From Paraglaciecola mesophila KMM 241 (lineage in GTDB: Bacteria > Pseudomonadota > Gammaproteobacteria > Enterobacterales > Alteromonadaceae): a DNA stretch of 64,000 nucleotides. Both the position numbers and the translations under genes were made by a program. Under the pieces are notes generated by a model. It saw only the letters and a program-made list of their open reading frames with translations, had not been told where the DNA came from and did not search any database. The stretch lies in assembly GCF_000315015.1 (NCBI RefSeq), contig NZ_BAEP01000056.1, forward strand, positions 1-64,000. Reading direction: 5' to 3'. Positions 9,453 through 18,260 of this stretch are shown here, piece by piece; positions within the stretch are counted from its first letter, which is position 1; every line of letters starts with the position of its first letter.

Positions 9453-10056
9453 GACTGTACATTTTTTCAACTGATAATTAACATAAGATGTGTCACGTCA
9501 CGGAACTGAGCAAAGATGAACTAACTACCCTAAGTCATATTGAGCACAGTTTATGCTTAGTAATAAGTTAACTGACCGAGTGTAAATAATTATATTCGCC
9601 TGATTTGCCAAGTAATACGCTGTTAAATGAAATAATGTAATGGGAATCAGATAGTTACTAAGAGATAGTTACTAAGATAATGTTGCTCTTTGTCTTCCAC
9701 ACCACTGTCGGGGAAAAACAATAAAAACAAATGATATGCATCAATTTAGGGCAAGTTTTCTGCGATATGCTGGAGCAGCATATATTTAACATACACGTTT
9801 TAGTCTACAGAACATATTTTCATTGCGAGCTGAGTTTGCATGCCTAATGGCCGGAGTCAAAGCGCGTGTTGATAGGTGAAACGCTAACGCACTAATGTAA
9901 AAATGCGCGAGGAAGTTCAATAGTTTAGGCAATCTCTATGAAAGGTTAGGATTTCTAAAATTATTCCGTAGTTTTATTACAAATAATTATAAAAATACGG
10001 TTTATTGGTGTATAAATGCACAAAATCTGTTCTTTAATTACGTTTGAGAGGAAATT
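9453..10056. other. 604-bp intergenic stretch with a tandem repeat and a hairpin
   Basis: No convincing reading frame. It holds a 14-bp tandem duplication AGATAGTTACTAAG at 9649-9662 and 9663-9676. A perfect 8-bp hairpin, ATATGCTG-GAG-CAGCATAT, lies at 9765-9783. AT-rich promoter-like sequence and GAGAGGAAATT precede the next ATG. It may encode a small RNA, but nothing proves this. Confidence 0.5.
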
Positions 10057-10365
10057 ATGGCTTTTAAGAAACAATATTTAAAATCGAAACCTGTTTGTAA
10101 GGTCACATTTAAAATCAGCAAGGAAGAAGCTAAAGCAGCAGGTTCTGTCAGTATCGTGGGTGACTTCAACAACTGGGACAAAAAAGCACTTGTCATGAAG
10201 AAGCTCAAAAATGGCAGTTTCTCGGCCGCCATGGACCTACCCGTAGAGAAAGATTACCAGTTCCGTTATTTGTTAGACGGTAAAGCGTACGAGAATGACT
10301 GGCAGGCTGATGCTTATGCTATGTCTCCGATGTCTAACGAAGAAAACTCGGTTATTAAGCTTTAA
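10057..10365 (+). CDS. Stand-alone CBM48/isoamylase N-terminal domain protein
   Basis: 102-residue protein consisting of little more than one early-set glycogen-binding (CBM48-like) domain: VSIVGDFNNWDKKALVMKKL followed by FSAAMDLPVEKDYQFRYLLDGKAYENDWQADAY. The GDFNNW and FRYLLDG...W..D motifs are the carbohydrate-binding signature also found in the AMPK beta subunit and branching enzymes. No catalytic domain and no signal peptide, so it is cytosolic and may bind glycogen or a partner enzyme. GAGAGGAAATT supplies the ribosome site. It is convergent with the GH42 gene and separated from it by a terminator. The partner is unknown. Confidence 0.85.
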   Translation: MAFKKQYLKSKPVCKVTFKISKEEAKAAGSVSIVGDFNNWDKKALVMKKLKNGSFSAAMDLPVEKDYQFRYLLDGKAYENDWQADAYAMSPMSNEENSVIKL

Positions 10366-10373
10366 ACCGAGCA

Positions 10374-10415
10374 TGGTGTTCTGCGTGGTAAATGCTTTGC
10401 AGAACACCAAATTTT
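10374..10415. terminator. Terminator between the CBM48 gene and the GH42 gene
   Basis: TGGTGTTCTGC (10374-10384) pairs perfectly with GCAGAACACCA (10399-10409). The stem is followed by AATTTT on the plus strand and flanked by A/T on the minus strand, so it can serve both convergent genes. Confidence 0.75.
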
Positions 10416-10424
10416 ACCGAAGAC

Positions 10425-12383
10425 TTAGTTCAGTGTTGAAAAAGATACACCTGGGTAAGTTGTGCCCTCCCATTCGACATCGTGCAGATTAAAGTTCAGC
10501 ACTAGGGTAATATCACCCCGTCGACTCAATCTCATGCCTTTGGGTAATGTGAAGGTTTCAATACCTACATCACCTAATGCCGCCTTTAAAATACTCTTTA
10601 TTAAAGACCCTGACAAAGCACCAATAACGCTGACGTTACCTTTGTTGGTCACTGCCGCAACGCCTGCCATGGGCCCGTTTAAATAGGTGTGTGTGGCATT
10701 CGCACCAGTTAATTCATAGCTCTCACACCAAAGCTTTGCAGAGAATTCAGTGCTCGTTTCCGTTTGCTCAACTGATTGGGACAGAGTTGGGCGCAATGAA
10801 TCAAAATTAGCTAATTTGATCCCTACTAAATCCTCTATTAATTGAAATTGTCCTTTATCTGCTACTCGGCCTGAATCATTACGAAATGCGGTACGCGGCC
10901 CAAATATGATAGGGCAATTCTTAGCACATTGAGTTAAATAAGATGCTATCTCTGGTGTCATGACAGTCAGCGCTGGCGCGACAACCAGAGCATACTCTTT
11001 GTCTGCAAGTTGCTCAGGATGAATAATGTCTACGTCTACTCCTAACTCGCGAAGAGCGCTGTAAAACATCATAAACTGATGCCAATAATTTAGATCTTTA
11101 TTGTGCGGCTGAAGGTTGTAAGCCCACAGGCTGTTATAATCATGAAGCAAAGCAACTCGAGCGTTAACTTTCTCTAGTACAAACTGAGAAGTATCAAAGT
11201 CTTTAACTTCTTGATACCCCCGGTCAGCCCGTCCATCTTGTTGTAATAAACCCGAATGCATAATTTCTTGTGCCATATGGCTTGCGCGCCATCTAAAATA
11301 GGTCACTGAACTCGCACCATGGGCCCAAGCTTGGGCTGTCCAGAGCTGCACTGCGCCTTTAGCCGGTAATGGATTATACTGCGCCCAGTTTGCATGACCG
11401 CACTGTTGCTCCATTATCCAGAAATCCTTACCGCCTTTAATTCCGCGATATAGGTCATGATTAAAACTCACAAGATCAGGGTGACCAGTGCGGGCAAACT
11501 CCGACTTTGTTTGCTCACTTTCCCACGAGGCAAAAAACTCTAGCATGCCAATTGGGTAACTATCCCAAGCGACAAAATCCAAATTTTTCGCAACTTTATA
11601 TAAATCGAATTCTTGAGCGAAAATGACAAAATTGTGAGTTAAAAAGCGATTGGGAGAAAGCGCTCTAAGTACATCGATTTGAACTTGTTGAAACTCTTCA
11701 ATCATATCAGAGCAAAAACGTTGATAATCCAGCGCTTGAGACGGATTTGGTTGACGTACAGCAGTCAAATTAGGAGGACAAATTTGTTGCCACTGTGAGT
11801 AATCTTGGCTCCAAAAGGCACAACCCCATGCCTCATTCAATGTCTCTAGGGTTTCATATCGCGCTTCAAGCCATTTTGGAAAACGCTCAGCACTTGCGCC
11901 ACCGTAGGACACAGCTGTCCCTTCGTGGCCAAGTTCATTGTCTGTTTGCCAACCAATCACATCTGCATGCTGGCCATACCGTTGAGCCATTAGGGTTGTA
12001 ATACGTTTACATTCTTGGCGATAAATATCACTGGCATGGTCATAATGGCGACGTGAGCCAAACTTCATGGTTTGACCTTGCGCATCAACGGCCAGAATTT
12101 CCGGATACTTATGTATTAACCATGCGGGGGGGGTCGCAGTTGGCGTGCACATGACAATTTTCAGGCCCTGTGCAACATACGTAGCAATCGCATCATCAAG
12201 CCATTGCCAATCGTATATACCGTCACTGGGTTCAATTTTAGCCCACGAAAACTCGGCTAAACGAACATATTGCAAGCCCAGAGTCTTTTGTTGTTCTGCA
12301 TGGGTTTTCCATTCACTAGCCGGAACATGTTCCGGGTAGTCGCACACCCCTAATGCAAGAACGTTATTTGATGTTGCGACCAT
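10425..12383 (-). CDS. GH42 beta-galactosidase
   Basis: 652-residue glycoside hydrolase of family 42, hydrolysing terminal beta-galactosides. The TIM barrel covers roughly residues 10-380, followed by a trimerisation domain (about 395-590) and a small C-terminal beta domain. The acid/base is Glu150 in WQTDNELG, preceded by the conserved Asn149; the nucleophile is Glu325 in FWIMEQQCG. The N-terminus (GVCDYPEH) lacks a signal peptide, so it acts in the cytoplasm on imported oligosaccharides. The ATG at 12383 follows GGAGGCGACAC. No transporter lies beside it. In marine Alteromonadales such enzymes often act on galactans, but substrate is not visible here. A palindromic site lies just upstream. 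Confidence 0.92.
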   Translation of the reverse strand: MVATSNNVLALGVCDYPEHVPASEWKTHAEQQKTLGLQYVRLAEFSWAKIEPSDGIYDWQWLDDAIATYVAQGLKIVMCTPTATPPAWLIHKYPEILAVDAQGQTMKFGSRRHYDHASDIYRQECKRITTLMAQRYGQHADVIGWQTDNELGHEGTAVSYGGASAERFPKWLEARYETLETLNEAWGCAFWSQDYSQWQQICPPNLTAVRQPNPSQALDYQRFCSDMIEEFQQVQIDVLRALSPNRFLTHNFVIFAQEFDLYKVAKNLDFVAWDSYPIGMLEFFASWESEQTKSEFARTGHPDLVSFNHDLYRGIKGGKDFWIMEQQCGHANWAQYNPLPAKGAVQLWTAQAWAHGASSVTYFRWRASHMAQEIMHSGLLQQDGRADRGYQEVKDFDTSQFVLEKVNARVALLHDYNSLWAYNLQPHNKDLNYWHQFMMFYSALRELGVDVDIIHPEQLADKEYALVVAPALTVMTPEIASYLTQCAKNCPIIFGPRTAFRNDSGRVADKGQFQLIEDLVGIKLANFDSLRPTLSQSVEQTETSTEFSAKLWCESYELTGANATHTYLNGPMAGVAAVTNKGNVSVIGALSGSLIKSILKAALGDVGIETFTLPKGMRLSRRGDITLVLNFNLHDVEWEGTTYPGVSFSTLN

Positions 12384-12407
12384 AGTGTCGCCTCCAGTAA
12401 TTTATTT

Positions 12408-12449
12408 GTATGATAAATATGATGCGAGGAAATTAACCATTTATCATAC
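12408..12449. promoter_or_regulatory. Inverted repeat upstream of the GH42 gene
   Basis: GTATGATAAAT (12408-12418) and ATTTATCATAC (12439-12449) are perfect inverted copies, centre-to-centre 31 bp (three turns). They lie 25-66 bp before the start codon. They could be paired operator half-sites or a leader hairpin. Confidence 0.55.
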
Positions 12450-12681
12450 TTAACGCAAAGATTTTTTTGTGTTGTATCTTTGTTCGATGATTAATTGACC
12501 TGATACCTAAATGTTTAAGCATATTTAGGACAAATCCAAGTAATTAACAAATATATGCGTGAAAGCGAGCTTAGTATTGATTAATAAGAACGAAGTTTAG
12601 CGGTTGATCTAAGTATGTTGGATCGGAGCGACGTTAAGGAGGATGGATAGTAGGGATAAAAAGCAAGACGACACAGACAAA

Positions 12682-12712
12682 AATGCCGCTTATATAAAGC
12701 GGCATTCGAATG
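12682..12712 (-). terminator. Intrinsic terminator of the etfBA operon
   Basis: AATGCCGCTT (12682-12691) pairs perfectly with AAGCGGCATT (12697-12706), loop of 5. On the minus strand it is followed by TTTTG just below the stem. Confidence 0.8.
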
Positions 12713-12726
12713 ATAAAGAACTTAGG

Positions 12727-13653
12727 CTACAAAGCAGCTTCGAGTTCAGGAAGAACGTCAAATAAGTCCCCCACCAAACCGTAATCAGCTACCTGAAATA
12801 TAGGTGCCTCTTCGTCTTTATTGATAGCAACGATGACTTTAGAGTCTTTCATCCCCGCTAAATGTTGAATTGCACCGGATATACCTACAGCGATATAAAG
12901 CTGGGGCGCGACAATTTTACCTGTTTGGCCAACCTGCATATCATTTGGTACAAACCCAGCGTCAACCGCAGCTCGTGATGCTCCCATAGCCGCACCAAGT
13001 TTATCTGCTATACCGTCGAGTAACTTAAAGTTATCACCATTTTGCATTCCGCGGCCACCAGAAATCACTACCTCAGCAGCTGTGAGCTCAGGACGCTCAG
13101 ATTTGGTTAATTCAGCACTGACAAACGAAGATATGCTCGATGACTTTACCAAGTCTATTGCTTCTACCGGTGCTGAGTTATCCGTACCATTTGCATCAAA
13201 TGTTGAAGTACGCACTGTCAGCACTTTAATGCTATCACTTGATTGCACAGTGGCGATGGCATTACCCGCATAGATAGGACGAACAAACGTATCGCTACTT
13301 TGTACGCCAATAACATCCGACAATTGGGCAACATCAAGTAACGCTGCAACACGAGGCATAAAGTTTTTGCCCGTTGTGGTCGCTGCGCAAACAATGTGGC
13401 TATAATCTTTACCTATTTCGGCAACCAACTCAGCGACGTTTTCTGCTAGTTGATGTTCATAAGCGGTGTTGTCTGCTACCAATACCTTGGTGACACCGTC
13501 TACTTTACTCGCTTGATTAGCGACGGCTGCACAGTCAGATCCAACAACCAAAAGGTGAAGGTCGTCTCCCATTTTGCTGGCAGCATTAGCAAGTTTGAGT
13601 GTTTCGGACTTCAATTGGCTGTTGTCGTGCTCAGCATAAATTAGAATTGCCAT
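12727..13653 (-). CDS. etfA: Electron transfer flavoprotein alpha subunit
   Basis: 308-residue FAD-binding subunit of the electron transfer flavoprotein, accepting electrons from acyl-CoA dehydrogenases and passing them to ETF-ubiquinone oxidoreductase. N-terminal domain: [11 protein letters not shown]...LANAASKMG. The C-terminal FAD domain carries VISGGRGMQNGDNF, GASRAAVDAGF, VGQTGKIVAPQLYIAVGISG and IVAINKDEEAPIF, the full set of conserved FAD contacts. Length is standard. The start overlaps the etfB stop by one base (TAATG type), indicating tight coupling. A terminator follows. Confidence 0.96.
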   Translation of the reverse strand: MAILIYAEHDNSQLKSETLKLANAASKMGDDLHLLVVGSDCAAVANQASKVDGVTKVLVADNTAYEHQLAENVAELVAEIGKDYSHIVCAATTTGKNFMPRVAALLDVAQLSDVIGVQSSDTFVRPIYAGNAIATVQSSDSIKVLTVRTSTFDANGTDNSAPVEAIDLVKSSSISSFVSAELTKSERPELTAAEVVISGGRGMQNGDNFKLLDGIADKLGAAMGASRAAVDAGFVPNDMQVGQTGKIVAPQLYIAVGISGAIQHLAGMKDSKVIVAINKDEEAPIFQVADYGLVGDLFDVLPELEAAL

Positions 13654-14402
13654 TAGATCACCTTCGCTTCGTTTTTCAATTTATCAACTAATTCAGCTAC
13701 ATCAGCCACTTTTACGCCACCAGAACGTTGTGCAGGTGGCTCTACTTTAAGCACCTTGACATTCGAGCCTAATTCAACGCCAAAATCGGCTGCTGCTTTT
13801 ACTTCAAGGGGTTTACGCTTGGCTTTCATAATATTAGGCAAAGACGCATAGCGCGGTTCATTTAATCGTAAGTCAGTGGTCACAACCGCCGGTAAGCTTA
13901 GCTCTACAGTCTGTAAACCGCCGTCTATTTCGCGGGTTACTTTAACTTTACCTGCATCGATATTCACTTCTGACGCAAACGTGCCCTGAGGCATACCCGT
14001 TAGCGCAGCTAACATCTGGCCAGTTTGATTATTATCTGAGTCAATAGACTGTTTACCTAAAATAACTAAATCAGGGCTTTCGTCTTCAACTACTTTTTTA
14101 AGTAACTTAGCAATTTGTAGTGAATCCAAAGACTCATTGGTGTCAATCTGCAGACCGCGATCGGCGCCAAGCGCAAGAGCAGTTCTAATTTGCTCTTGGC
14201 AAGACTTATCACCGATGGAAACAACCACTATTTCAGTTGCGACACCTTTTTCTTTAAGTCTAACTGCTTCTTCAACCGCGATTTCACAAAATGGATTAAT
14301 GGACATTTTGACGTTGGTTAAATCAACTGCACTGTGATCGGCTTTAACTCGCACTTTCACGTTGTAATCGATTGCGCGTTTTACCGGCACTAATATTTTC
14401 AT
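13653..14402 (-). CDS. etfB: Electron transfer flavoprotein beta subunit
   Basis: 249-residue AMP-binding beta subunit. It begins [17 protein letters not shown], the canonical family start, with AGGTG six bases upstream; an in-frame codon at 14468 would add 22 non-conserved residues and is rejected. Conserved segments include [42 protein letters not shown] and the signature [24 protein letters not shown]. First gene of the etfBA operon. A palindrome with TTGACGT half-sites lies 81 bp upstream of the start. Confidence 0.96.
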   Translation of the reverse strand: MKILVPVKRAIDYNVKVRVKADHSAVDLTNVKMSINPFCEIAVEEAVRLKEKGVATEIVVVSIGDKSCQEQIRTALALGADRGLQIDTNESLDSLQIAKLLKKVVEDESPDLVILGKQSIDSDNNQTGQMLAALTGMPQGTFASEVNIDAGKVKVTREIDGGLQTVELSLPAVVTTDLRLNEPRYASLPNIMKAKRKPLEVKAAADFGVELGSNVKVLKVEPPAQRSGGVKVADVAELVDKLKNEAKVI

Positions 14403-14482
14403 TTTCACCTCATTTGACAGGCGTTTAAGCAACAAAAATGTAATTAACATTACATTTACGGAATACATTCAATTTACGTTCT

Positions 14483-14500
14483 GTTGACGTACACGTCAAC
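14483..14500. promoter_or_regulatory. Palindromic operator upstream of etfB (LiuR-like)
   Basis: GTTGACGT-AC-ACGTCAAC is an 18-bp palindrome with perfect 8-bp arms. From memory it resembles the LiuR-type sites of proteobacterial branched-chain and fatty acid degradation regulons, which often include etf genes. No liuR gene is in the window, so the factor is inferred. Confidence 0.6.
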
Positions 14501-14830
14501 CCGCCCCTTTGCAGAACAAATGATCTAAAGCAATATCTGCATCAATCAAAGGGCAATAAAGATGATTTGGCGAGCACTTAGATTGTAATATAGGCAGCTG
14601 CAAGATTGGTATAGAAGTAAAAGTGTCTCTGTGGCAATAAGTATTAGTAGCTCGGGACCTAAGCCGTAAGGCCGTATAAACGTGGCTTATAGAAAATATA
14701 TATACAAATAAGTTGCGCTTTGTCGGCGCTATACGTAAAACATCTGCCAACTAAATTGTAAAATTTGTGTGACGAGTAAACACAAACGCATTTTTTTAAT
14801 TAATACATATTTATAAAGAAGGAGATACTG
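14501..14830. other. Divergent etfB / ETF-QO promoter region
   Basis: No supported gene. Short open frames here overlap the ETF-QO gene in antisense and are ignored. An inverted repeat TTTGTGT (14764-14770) / ACACAAA (14780-14786) lies 45 bp before the ETF-QO start and may be an operator. TAAGCC...GGCTTA (about 14660-14693) is a weaker pair. Confidence 0.45.
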
Positions 14831-16480
14831 GTGGAACGAGAATCGATGGAGTTTGATGTTGTGATAGTCGGTGCTGGTCCAGCTGGGCTCTCTACCGCAT
14901 GTAGATTGATGCAATTGGCACAGGAAAAAGACCAAGAACTTATGGTCTGTGTCGTTGAAAAAGGCTCTGAAGTTGGCGCGCACATATTATCTGGTGCTGT
15001 ATTCGAACCACGTGCGATGGATGAGTTATTTCCAGATTGGCAGTCAATGGGGGCACCTCTTACGACCCAAGTGAAAGAAGATCATATCTACTATCTACGT
15101 AGCGAGGAAAAGGCCACTAAATTACCCAATGCCATGACGCCGAAAACCATGCATAACAAAGGCAATTATATTGTTAGTATGGGGAACGTCACGCGCTGGT
15201 TAGCTGAGCAAGCAGAGTCTCTGGGTGTTGAAGTGTTTCCGGGATTCGCAGCAGCAGAAGTTATCTATAATGATGATGGCAGCGTTGGCGGTGTGCTGAC
15301 CGGTGATATGGGCATAGGGCATAATGGTGAGCATAAAGATGGTTATATGCCTGGAATGGAACTACGTGCTAAATACACAGTGTTCGCAGAAGGCTGTCGT
15401 GGTCACCTAGGAAAAGAACTCATCGCGAAATTTGAACTGGATAAAGGAAAGTCTCCACAGCATTATGCTATTGGTTTTAAGGAAATTTGGGATATTGATC
15501 CAAGTAAACATCAAGAAGGCTTAGTTGTTCACAGTGCAGGTTGGCCGCTAACCGAAGCGTCAGGCGGTTCCTACTTATATCATGCAGAGAACAACCAAGT
15601 ATTTGTCGGATTAATTGTTGACCTCAACTATAGCAATACGCACTTAAGCCCTTTCGATGAATTCCAGCGCATGAAACACCATCCTGTATTTAAGCAATAT
15701 TTAGAAGGTGGCAAACGTGTGAGCTATGGCGCAAGGGCCATTGCTAAAGGTGGTTATAATTCATTACCTAAAATGACCTTGCCTGGCGCCATACTGGTTG
15801 GTTGTGATGCTGGAACATTGAACTTTGCAAAGATTAAAGGCAATCACACGGCAATGAAATCTGGCATGTTGGCGGCTGAAACATTAATTCACGCCTTAGG
15901 AGCTGAAGAAGCTGGCGGTAAGGATCTCGTGGATTACACTCAGCGTTTCGAGAACTCTTGGGTGTACGATGAGCTATTCAGATCGCGTAATTTTGGTGCT
16001 GCACTACATAAATTTGGCACTTTTGGCGGCGGTGCATATAACACCCTCGAGCAGAATATCTTTAATGGCAACATGTTCCTTAATTTATCTGACGATGATA
16101 AAGATCATGAGCAACTTAAGCAGGCCAAAGATTGCCAGAAAATAGACTATCCAAAATATGACGGTGTGCTGAGTTTTGATAAATTATCCTCTGTGTTTTT
16201 GTCAAACACCAATCATGAAGAGGATCAACCATGTCATCTTAAATTAAACGATAATGCTGTACCTATTACGGTTAATTTACCCTTATATGATGAACCCGCT
16301 CAGCGCTACTGTCCGGCAGGGGTATATGAAATAATAGATAATGATCAAGGTGAAAAGGCATTGCAGATTAATGCCCAGAACTGCGTGCATTGTAAAACCT
16401 GTGATATAAAAGACCCTACACAGAATATCCAATGGGTAGTACCAGAGGGCGCAGGTGGCCCTAATTATCCAAATATGTAA
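14831..16480 (+). CDS. etfD: Electron transfer flavoprotein-ubiquinone oxidoreductase
   Basis: 549-residue membrane-associated FAD/iron-sulfur protein moving electrons from reduced ETF to ubiquinone. N-terminal FAD motif VIVGAGPAGLSTA (residues 11-23), a quinone/FAD domain, and a C-terminal 4Fe-4S cluster with Cys494, Cys518, Cys521 and Cys524 (YCPAGVYE, NCVHCKTCDIKDP), ending in the family tail WVVPEGAGGPNYPNM. All four cluster cysteines are present. GTG at 14831 is chosen because GGAG lies six bases upstream; an internal ATG at 14846 has no such site. Divergent from etfBA; the three genes form the complete electron branch for the acyl-CoA dehydrogenase in this window. Confidence 0.96.
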   Translation: MERESMEFDVVIVGAGPAGLSTACRLMQLAQEKDQELMVCVVEKGSEVGAHILSGAVFEPRAMDELFPDWQSMGAPLTTQVKEDHIYYLRSEEKATKLPNAMTPKTMHNKGNYIVSMGNVTRWLAEQAESLGVEVFPGFAAAEVIYNDDGSVGGVLTGDMGIGHNGEHKDGYMPGMELRAKYTVFAEGCRGHLGKELIAKFELDKGKSPQHYAIGFKEIWDIDPSKHQEGLVVHSAGWPLTEASGGSYLYHAENNQVFVGLIVDLNYSNTHLSPFDEFQRMKHHPVFKQYLEGGKRVSYGARAIAKGGYNSLPKMTLPGAILVGCDAGTLNFAKIKGNHTAMKSGMLAAETLIHALGAEEAGGKDLVDYTQRFENSWVYDELFRSRNFGAALHKFGTFGGGAYNTLEQNIFNGNMFLNLSDDDKDHEQLKQAKDCQKIDYPKYDGVLSFDKLSSVFLSNTNHEEDQPCHLKLNDNAVPITVNLPLYDEPAQRYCPAGVYEIIDNDQGEKALQINAQNCVHCKTCDIKDPTQNIQWVVPEGAGGPNYPNM

Positions 16481-16498
16481 TTAGTTTTTAATCATTCT

Positions 16499-16526
16499 AA
16501 AAGGCGAATTTTATTTCGCCTTTTTT
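16499..16526 (+). terminator. Intrinsic terminator after ETF-QO
   Basis: AAAAGGCGAA (16499-16508) pairs with TTCGCCTTTT (16515-16524), a perfect 10-bp stem ending in a T run. Confidence 0.85.
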
Positions 16527-16661
16527 ATTTCAATTTTAAAAACATTCAAATATTTAAGTTTTAAAACTATGAAAAATCATAAATTCCGATAAACTAATTG
16601 CTAACTATCACGTAAAAATATATGTTCATACAAAATATACATTTAAATGAAAAGGGTAATT

Positions 16662-17063
16662 ATGAGTGATTTTATTAGCATTTTGACTCATGGACGTCGA
16701 TTACAAGGAGCGGTAAAGGAATTATCGGTAGAAGAATTAGAAACTGTCGCAGATAAACTTAATTCGATTATTGATAATCGTAAAGCGAAAGAATTAGAGC
16801 AACAAGAAGCGGCCAAAGAGAAAAACGAAAAGCTAAATGAGATCCTAGCGCAATTGGAAGCAGCAGGACTTGATGTCAATGATTTGCAAAAAGCTGAACC
16901 CGCAAAAAAATCAACTAAAGTGGGCAAAAAACGTCCAGTGAAATATATTTTAAAAGACAGCGCAGGGAATGAGCACAAGTGGACCGGTATTGGTCGTATG
17001 CCTAAAGTTTTCAAAGCTGAGCTTGATAGCGGTAAATCATTAGATTCTTATCTAATAGACTAA
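16662..17063 (+). CDS. hns: H-NS/StpA-like nucleoid protein
   Basis: 133-residue DNA-binding protein. The N-terminal half (residues 1-70) is a coiled-coil oligomerisation domain rich in E/K/L. The C-terminal domain carries PVKYILKDSAGNEHKWTGIGRMPKVFKAEL, matching the H-NS DNA-binding core; the AT-hook-like loop reads TGIGRMP where E. coli H-NS has TGQGRTP. It silences AT-rich DNA and compacts the nucleoid. The ATG at 16662 has AAGGG 7 bases upstream; the ATG at 16647 adds five residues and lacks a site. The upstream region is very AT-rich, fitting autoregulation (inference). Confidence 0.9.
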   Translation: MSDFISILTHGRRLQGAVKELSVEELETVADKLNSIIDNRKAKELEQQEAAKEKNEKLNEILAQLEAAGLDVNDLQKAEPAKKSTKVGKKRPVKYILKDSAGNEHKWTGIGRMPKVFKAELDSGKSLDSYLID

Positions 17064-17146
17064 GTGAATAAGTGGTCATTGAATAATGGCCGCCTCCCCT
17101 CTCCTTTTCGCACTACCATTAACCTTATTGATTAATAGGGGTCACT

Positions 17147-17932
17147 ATTTCTATTTTAAATATCAACTACAGAATCGACCATGGCGAAAAAAACCAGCCT
17201 TGGTTGATATTAATACATGGTCTATTCGGCAGTTTAGATAACCTCGCCATGTTGCGCCGTAAGTTAAACCAAGATTTTAATATTCTATCCATTGATTTAC
17301 CGGATCATGGAAAGTCAGAGCACTCTGCGCGGTTTAGTTTTACTGATTACGCGGAATCTATTATTGCTCTTTTGGCTCAGCTAAACATTTCACGTGTAAA
17401 TGTAGTGGCCCATTCTTTAGGTGGAAAAGTCGCTATGCAAATGGCGCTGACTCACCCAGAAATTGTTTCGACATTGACTGTGCTCGATATAGCACCCGTC
17501 GCCTATGAGCCAAGACACAGTAATGTGTTTAAATCTTTGCTAAACGTAAAGCTTGAAAGCATTCAAGACCGCAAAGATGCTGATAAAATGATGAGCGAAT
17601 TCGTCAAAGAGTCGTCTGTTCGGCAGTTTTTATTAAAAAGTTTATACCAAGATACCGACACGCATCTTTGGCATTGGCGCTTTAACTTACCTCTGCTGTA
17701 CAGAGACTACCCACTGTTATCGCAAGCGATCAGCAGTGACAGTCAATACCCCAAGCCCGTTTTATTTCTCAAAGGTGAACTGTCTGATTACTTAATCGCA
17801 GATTACACCAAGCAAACGACGGATTTATTTCCAAAGAGCCGCGTTAAAGTCATTTCAGGAGTAGGTCATTGGTTGCATGCTGAAAAACCAACAGAGTGCG
17901 CGAATCATATACTCACATTTTTACGAAATTAG
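17147..17932 (+). CDS. ybfF: YbfF-like alpha/beta hydrolase (esterase), probable AUU start
   Basis: Alpha/beta-hydrolase related to E. coli YbfF acyl-CoA/ester hydrolase. Oxyanion-loop motif IHGLFGSLDNLAML, nucleophile elbow AHSLGGKVA, late Asp in LKGELSDYL and catalytic His in GVGHWLHAEKP. No ATG, GTG or TTG gives a full N-terminus. The TTG at 17204 begins inside the first strand (LILIHG). In-frame codons run back to a stop at 17129-17131 and encode a family-like beginning (ILNINYRIDHGEKNQPW). An ATT at 17147 with AGGGG five bases upstream, or ATT at 17153, is the likely start. It lies ahead of the DUF2788 gene and fldA-fur, the order seen in many gammaproteobacteria. Protein identity is firm; start is inference. 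Confidence 0.85.
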   Translation: MSILNINYRIDHGEKNQPWLILIHGLFGSLDNLAMLRRKLNQDFNILSIDLPDHGKSEHSARFSFTDYAESIIALLAQLNISRVNVVAHSLGGKVAMQMALTHPEIVSTLTVLDIAPVAYEPRHSNVFKSLLNVKLESIQDRKDADKMMSEFVKESSVRQFLLKSLYQDTDTHLWHWRFNLPLLYRDYPLLSQAISSDSQYPKPVLFLKGELSDYLIADYTKQTTDLFPKSRVKVISGVGHWLHAEKPTECANHILTFLRN

Positions 17933-17993
17933 TTTTTTTCAAGCCTGCCTCAATATGCTAAAGTAGCGCCGCAATGAAATGTAGCGAGTTCCC

Positions 17994-18206
17994 ATGTTAA
18001 GCGAAAATTATGAACAAATTGAAGCCATCGCCTTAGACTTGGCGTTGGTTGGTTTATTCTTACTCATGGGCTTTGCGGTACATGATGTTTTGAAGAAGAA
18101 TAACGTACCTATGATAGGTAGAGTTGTTGTTTATTTAGTCTTGTTTTTAGGTGCCGCAGGCTTTTTGTTTAAGGGCGTGGTGCAATTTTTCTGGCAAGCG
18201 AATTAA
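17994..18206 (+). CDS. DUF2788 small inner-membrane protein
   Basis: 70-residue protein with two hydrophobic segments (ALDLALVGLFLLMGFAVHD and VVVYLVLFLGAAGFLFKGV) joined by a short basic loop (KKNNVPMIGR). It matches the DUF2788 family, found next to fldA in Alteromonadales and Vibrionales. Function is unknown. It is 61 bp after ybfF and 54 bp before fldA on the same strand, so it may share their transcript. AGCGAG supplies a modest ribosome site. Confidence 0.8.
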   Translation: MLSENYEQIEAIALDLALVGLFLLMGFAVHDVLKKNNVPMIGRVVVYLVLFLGAAGFLFKGVVQFFWQAN

Positions 18207-18260
18207 TGGCTCTGGTGAATGACCAGACATGTATAACTAGATTTTGAGGTATTCAATACG

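Noticed and set aside
14764-14786. CRP site
   Set aside because: The arms do not fit TGTGA-N6-TCACA; only a generic palindrome is claimed.
14496-14985. Overlapping short minus-strand frames near the ETF-QO start
   Set aside because: They overlap the etf promoters and the 5' end of the ETF-QO gene in antisense, lack ribosome sites, and resemble no family.
17075-17100. Terminator after the H-NS-like gene
   Set aside because: The GGTCATT/AATGGCC stem needs a wobble pair and has no T tract.
17181-17203. ATG at 17181 as ybfF start
   Set aside because: Out of frame with the hydrolase.
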